From assembly GCA_029975165.1 (NCBI GenBank), contig JARKPR010000093.1, positions 1 through 62,162 on the forward strand: 62,162 nucleotides of DNA, given 5' to 3'. Shown here piece by piece: positions 58,721 to 62,162 of the stretch. The notes under the pieces were generated by a model. The model was not told the DNA's origin, searched no databases, and saw nothing but the letters and a program-made list of their open reading frames with translations. This DNA comes from Selenomonadales bacterium. Its GTDB lineage: Bacteria > Bacillota > Negativicutes > Sporomusales > UBA7701. Numbering within the stretch: the stretch's first letter is position 1; every line of letters starts with the position of its first letter. Position numbers and translations under genes: made by a program.

Positions 58721-59755
58721 ATGCTTGAATTCGACATGGATTTAGATCAATTCGCGGCGATAAAAGTCATCGGCGTCGGCGGCGGCGGCAACAACGCCGT
58801 CAACCGCATGATCACCGCCGGGCTCAAGGGAGTCGAGTTCATCGCCATCAACACCGACGCCCAGGCGCTCCTCTTATCGCAAGCCCCCTACCGCATCCAG
58901 ATCGGTGAAAAACTGACCAAAGGCCTCGGCGCCGGCGCCAACCCCGAAGTCGGTGAAAAAGCGGCCCAGGAAAGCCGCGAAGAAATCGTCAACGCCCTCA
59001 AAGGAGCGGACATGATCTTCATAACCGCCGGCATGGGCGGCGGCACAGGCACTGGCGCTGCCCCCATCGTCGCCGAATGCGCCAAAGAAGCCGGCGCCCT
59101 CACCGTCGGCGTCGTCACCAGGCCCTTCGGCTTCGAGGGCCGCAGGCGCCAGAGCCAGGCCGAGCGCGGCATCGCCAAGCTCAAAGAAGCCGTCGACACC
59201 CTCATCACCATCCCCAACGACCGCCTCATGCAAGTCGTCGACAAACGCACCTCCATCGTCGAAGCCTTCCGCATCGCCGACGACGTCCTCCGCCAGGGCG
59301 TGCAAGGCATATCCGACCTCATCGCCGTCCCCGGCCTCATCAACCTCGACTTCGCCGACGTAAAAACCATCATGCAGGAAACCGGCTCCGCCCTCATGGG
59401 CATCGGTGTCGGCACCGGCGACAACCGAGCCGTCGCCGCCGCCGAAGCCGCCATCAAAAGCCCCCTCCTCGAAACCTCCATCGAAGGCGCCAAAGGCGTC
59501 CTCCTCAACATCACCGGCGGCTCCAGCCTCGGCCTCTTCGAAGTCAACGAAGCCGCCGAAATCATCGCCCGCGCCGCCGACCCGGAAGCCAACATCATCT
59601 TCGGCGCCGTCATCGACGAAGCCTGCGACGACCAAGTCCGCGTAACCGTCATCGCCACCGGCTTCGACACCAAAACCATCCGCCTCAAAGGCGACACCAT
59701 CGTCGAACCGTTCAAGCGCGGCGACCTTGATATCCCCGCCTGGATGCGGAAATAA
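58721..59755 (+). CDS. ftsZ: Cell division GTPase FtsZ
   Basis: The 344-residue tubulin homologue has G-V-G-G-G-G-N-N-A at 18-26, the tubulin motif G-G-G-T-G-T-G at 106-112, N-D-R-L near 167 and the C-terminal FtsA-binding peptide [10 protein letters not shown]. The linker before that peptide is very short, so the protein is shorter than many FtsZ. AAGGAGG precedes ATG 58721. Family A repeat A8 follows the stop. Confidence 0.97.
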   Translation: MLEFDMDLDQFAAIKVIGVGGGGNNAVNRMITAGLKGVEFIAINTDAQALLLSQAPYRIQIGEKLTKGLGAGANPEVGEKAAQESREEIVNALKGADMIFITAGMGGGTGTGAAPIVAECAKEAGALTVGVVTRPFGFEGRRRQSQAERGIAKLKEAVDTLITIPNDRLMQVVDKRTSIVEAFRIADDVLRQGVQGISDLIAVPGLINLDFADVKTIMQETGSALMGIGVGTGDNRAVAAAEAAIKSPLLETSIEGAKGVLLNITGGSSLGLFEVNEAAEIIARAADPEANIIFGAVIDEACDDQVRVTVIATGFDTKTIRLKGDTIVEPFKRGDLDIPAWMRK

Positions 59756-59769
59756 GTGCTGTATTCGAT

Positions 59770-59895
59770 GGGGGCGCTGATAAGCCCCCATCTGCGTTGT
59801 TGTTCCTGCGGGAGCGCGCTCGCCGTACCTCCCGCGTACTGTCTTCGCGCGCTTCCTCGGAGCCGCCTAGCATCTGGGGGCTTCTGAGCGCCCCC
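59770..59895 (+). repeat. Family A fold-back repeat, copy A8 (after ftsZ)
   Basis: GGGGGCGCT at 59770-59778 pairs with AGCGCCCCC at 59887-59895; AAGCCCCCA with TGGGGGCTT inside. Its inner 102 bp (59782-59883) are identical to copy A9. Confidence 0.9.
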
Positions 59896-59946
59896 GGCTG
59901 TTCAATGCTTTAAGGGCGGTGGGGGAGAGGGGATACATCTAAAAGC

Positions 59947-59980
59947 AAAAGCCGGCAAACTGCAAAGTTTGCCGGCTTTT
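59947..59980. terminator. Strong bidirectional terminator
   Basis: A 15-bp perfect stem around GCAA, flanked by A and T runs on the two sides. It ends the DUF3298-type gene on minus and may also stop plus-strand dcw transcription after A8. Confidence 0.88.
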
Positions 59981-59985
59981 CACCG

Positions 59986-60771
59986 CTATTTCCCCGCATC
60001 CGGGAAAAAATCTTTCCACACGGGGTTGTCCGCGTTGATATACTTGGCGAGGTCCACGTACTTGATCTCGAACTCCGCGTGGTCGCCGATGGCGTGGGCG
60101 ACCGATGTGCTGATGCCGAAAGCATCCGGCGTAAAATAACAATACGTGCCCGGAAGATACCCTTCGGGGCTCAATTCGTCAGCCGCGTTGAACTTATCAA
60201 TCGTATCTTCTAATGTTTTGCGTGTTGTAAAATCGATAAACACCTGTTTACCCGAAATCAGGCCGGGATGAGGGCTGACCGTTTTAATTCCCTCGGTCCG
60301 GAACTTTTCCGCGAAGTTTTCGTTTATTGTCACCAGGTCTTTTAAATACAGTTTGCTTCCCCCGACCATGTCGATATTTAACGTGTGCAACTCATTGGGA
60401 GAGTAGGGGGCACGTTCCCCGTAGCTGTGTCCGGTGAAGCGTATACTGAGAAGACTTTCGCTCTGCCAGGTTACCTCGTATCGGAGATGCAGGGAAAAGT
60501 GTCTCGCGTCCTCGCGGTTAGCCAGGCGTTGAAGTAGAGCGGTCGGGACCGCTTCAGATAAGATTAAGCGGTTAATCCTCTCCTGCCGTTCATTGTCGCC
60601 GAGATTGACTATCTGCGGATATTCTATTTTCACACCCAGCCTGGCGTTATCGATAGCATATGTTTTAGTATCTATATTGTAAGCCGGGGCAGCCGGACCG
60701 GCAGCGTTTCCGTTGCCTATCGTCGCCATGATAGCCAGCAGAAATACTATGATGAAGATATTCTTCCGCAC
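59986..60771 (-). CDS. Secreted DUF3298/DUF4163-type protein (RsiV-like domain)
   Basis: The 261-residue protein has an N-terminal signal peptide (about 1-24), a DUF4163-like region (Y-A-I-D-N-A-R-L-G-V-K-I-E-Y-P), R-Y-E-V-T-W-Q-S near 97-104, and a DUF3298 end with Y-C-Y-F-T-P-D-A-F-G-I near 210-220. Relatives include the lysozyme-binding extracellular domain of anti-sigma factor RsiV. Here there is no anti-sigma N-terminus and no sigma gene. GTG 60771 follows GGGGGAGG. It is next to a lysozyme-like gene, so lysozyme binding is a possible but untested link. Confidence 0.8.
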   Translation of the reverse strand: MRKNIFIIVFLLAIMATIGNGNAAGPAAPAYNIDTKTYAIDNARLGVKIEYPQIVNLGDNERQERINRLILSEAVPTALLQRLANREDARHFSLHLRYEVTWQSESLLSIRFTGHSYGERAPYSPNELHTLNIDMVGGSKLYLKDLVTINENFAEKFRTEGIKTVSPHPGLISGKQVFIDFTTRKTLEDTIDKFNAADELSPEGYLPGTYCYFTPDAFGISTSVAHAIGDHAEFEIKYVDLAKYINADNPVWKDFFPDAGK

Positions 60772-60802
60772 GAGACCAAGCCTCCCCCTTATTTATTTCA
60801 TC

Positions 60803-60845
60803 AAAAAAATGGCTGGTTTATATGATTATACCATACAAACCAGCC
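60803..60845 (-). terminator. Terminator of the GH19-type gene (minus strand)
   Basis: GGCTGGTTT-TATG and CATA-AAACCAGCC pair over about 13 bp and are followed on minus by ATTTTTTT. Confidence 0.82.
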
Positions 60846-60873
60846 GATAATCCCCAAAATCGCCATTAGTTGA

Positions 60874-62070
60874 TTAATCTAGAATTATCCTGAACAAATC
60901 TTTATAATGGCCTCTCCTTTCCTGCTTTGAATCCGGATCAGTTCCTGGATTTACCACACCGGTCACACTATCCACGTCGGCGTCGTGATCGACGCCTTGC
61001 AGGCGATCTACGTGCGTGTTCATGTTGTTGTTTTTCCACCAGAAGCCCGATGCAAGCCAGGGATATTTCTCGGCAATGCGGTCCGCGCCTCTCGTCAAAA
61101 CCTCGTCATCGCCTACTTCATCTCTAAACGCCTTATAGTTCTTTCTCCCGGTTGTTTGAATATAACCACCACCCCGGAAATTTACTGCGTCCTCTGGAGA
61201 CAAATTGCCCAGTCGGTTTCTTCTATCTTCATCGTCCCAATAATTCTGGATAAAGTAGTTTCTATCACCATCCTCAGTAGTGTAATAGCCTTTGGCCGAT
61301 TCCTTGGCAGCTTGCGCTAGGAAATGCCTTATCCGTGCCGGCGTGGTTATTTCGTACCGCATCAGGGCATTGTTCAGATCCTTTACCATATCGTCGGTCA
61401 CGTTTTGCCACCCGAACGCTTTGAGGTGGTCAGCCGTAACGTAGTCGCCCATGGCGTTCAAGGTGAACTTCCTGTCGTTCTCCCACCTGTCGGCCGCTTT
61501 GTCGCCGTAGGCCGCGTTATACGCCGCATCGAAATCCCCGCGCCGTTCGTTGAGTATCCGTTTTACCGCCTCCCGTTTTTCCTTGGGCGTCTGCGCGCTT
61601 ATTACATCGAGCGAATTCCAGATGTGATCGTCCCATAAGGCTTGCGGGCTCTTCAGCGCCGCCGGCGCGCTGCTCGCCTGTTCCCCCGGCGGCAGGCTCT
61701 CTGCCCCGCCGCCGTACTGCGGGTACATGCCCTTGGGGTCGACCCACCAGTTTGTGCCGCTTGTCTTGGCGCTCATGGGCTGCGTGCCGGCCCCGAACAT
61801 ATTGCCCTTTTCGCCCCAGTTCAATTTCCATGGCTGGTCCGTCCGCCGGCCCCCGCCCCGCGACGGCTGGAACAGATTCTGCGCCGGCTGCGCCTGCGGC
61901 GGGTCGTCGTCATCCCCGTTGTCCCAGCCGTTAAGGTAGTGCTTCTCCTCCTCCGGAATCAGACTGGCGTCGTACGGCCGGCCCATCTGGCGGTAGATAC
62001 GCGCCACCATTGCAGGGTCGGCCGGCTTGATTCTCAGCCAAATACAATGGGGGCGCTCAGAAGCCCCCAT
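60874..62070 (-). CDS. GH19 chitinase/lysozyme-like protein, probably 5'-truncated at repeat A9
   Basis: The 398-residue reading frame has a low-complexity Asp/Pro/Gln/Gly linker (about 50-135) and a C-terminal GH19-type domain (about 225-398) with F-L-A-Q-A-A-K-E-S, the general-acid Glu region, then T-E-D-G-D and G-G-G-Y-I-Q-T-T-G-R-K-N-Y. Such domains hydrolyse chitin or peptidoglycan. The only upstream ATG (62070) lies inside repeat A9, and the first eight codons are repeat sequence without a ribosome site. An internal ATG at 62010 also lacks one. The original 5' end was probably lost or displaced, so the gene may be a pseudogene or part of a longer gene beyond the window. Confidence 0.7.
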   Translation of the reverse strand: MGASERPHCIWLRIKPADPAMVARIYRQMGRPYDASLIPEEEKHYLNGWDNGDDDDPPQAQPAQNLFQPSRGGGRRTDQPWKLNWGEKGNMFGAGTQPMSAKTSGTNWWVDPKGMYPQYGGGAESLPPGEQASSAPAALKSPQALWDDHIWNSLDVISAQTPKEKREAVKRILNERRGDFDAAYNAAYGDKAADRWENDRKFTLNAMGDYVTADHLKAFGWQNVTDDMVKDLNNALMRYEITTPARIRHFLAQAAKESAKGYYTTEDGDRNYFIQNYWDDEDRRNRLGNLSPEDAVNFRGGGYIQTTGRKNYKAFRDEVGDDEVLTRGADRIAEKYPWLASGFWWKNNNMNTHVDRLQGVDHDADVDSVTGVVNPGTDPDSKQERRGHYKDLFRIILD

Positions 62071-62162
62071 CTGCGTTGTTGTTCCTGCGGGAGCGCGCTC
62101 GCCGTACCTCCCGCGTACTGTCTTCGCGCGCTTCCTCGGAGCCGCCTAGCATCTGGGGGCTT
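62049..62162 (+). repeat. Family A fold-back repeat, copy A9 (cut by window end)
   Basis: It begins GGGGGCGCT. Its last 102 bp (62061-62162) match 59782-59883 of A8 exactly. The two copies are in direct orientation and bracket the DUF3298-type and GH19 genes. Confidence 0.9.

Noticed and set aside
10201-59895. CRISPR array or tRNA genes among the intergenic repeats
   Set aside because: Copies are dispersed and palindromic rather than regularly spaced, and none gave a recognisable cloverleaf or conserved T-loop.
60825-60833. Extended -10 promoter (TGG-TATAAT) on the minus strand upstream of the DUF3298-type gene
   Set aside because: The TATAAT lies in the loop of a long stem followed by a T-run, so the sequence is better explained as the terminator of the upstream minus-strand gene.

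Overview
The window is about 62 kb of GC-rich bacterial chromosome with a very strong preference for C-ending codons. It looks like a Negativicutes (Sporomusa-type) Firmicute. The reasons are a dcw cluster whose downstream end carries DUF881 and Sbp genes before ftsA-ftsZ, a MurE with the DNPR motif typical of meso-diaminopimelate ligases, Firmicutes-type Shine-Dalgarno sites, and an apparent selenocysteine codon. The taxon is an inference; no rRNA or tRNA gene was recognised.

Layout. 1-4081: end of a cobalamin operon (cbiB, cobS, a PduX-like kinase, cobD, cobC), then a small XRE regulator. 4567-5651 (minus): a split YeeE/YedE transporter whose first subunit has an in-frame TGA at a conserved Cys position, followed by a SECIS-like hairpin. 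5827-7893: a small Pro/Tyr-rich protein, a NodB deacetylase and a D,D-carboxypeptidase. 8033-15588: an amino-sugar operon combining murK-murQ with a chb-type PTS (EIIB, EIIC, EIIA), a GH4 hydrolase, a ChbG-like deacetylase, HPr and a NamZ-type muramidase. 15733-21277: exporters, phosphofructokinase and gluQ. 21589-26003: an NlpC/P60 peptidase, a class-A-like serine hydrolase, a peptide-binding lipoprotein, a CoA-binding protein and thioredoxin. 26116-28282: feoB-feoA. 28430-30234: an ABC-F protein with a leader containing a two-codon ORF.

30.3-36.3 kb has different codon use (more A/T) and holds a self-contained module: a Crp/Fnr regulator, an SLC13-type permease, a cytosolic aryl-sulfate sulfotransferase, a thioredoxin-reductase-like flavoprotein lacking the NADPH motif and a thioredoxin, followed by a convergent DUF1858 redox protein. 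36930-39050: an Lgt-like protein missing key residues, a YbaK-type deacylase and a second NodB deacetylase.

39281-59755 is the division and cell-wall cluster: MraZ operator, mraZ, rsmH, ftsL, ftsI/spoVD, murE, murF, mraY, murD, ftsW/spoVE, murG, murC, murA, ddl, divIB/ftsQ, DUF881, sbp, ftsA, ftsZ. After it come a DUF3298-type secreted protein and a GH19 lysozyme-like gene that starts inside a repeat (both minus).

Two families of long fold-back intergenic repeats run through the window. Family A has nine copies of about 120-135 bp, and family B two copies of about 215 bp. In both, stem sequences differ between copies but stay self-complementary, while some loop and subterminal words are constant. 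Several lie between co-directional dcw genes and would be transcribed. These elements, the putative selenoprotein transporter and the sulfotransferase/thioredoxin module are the most interesting contents.
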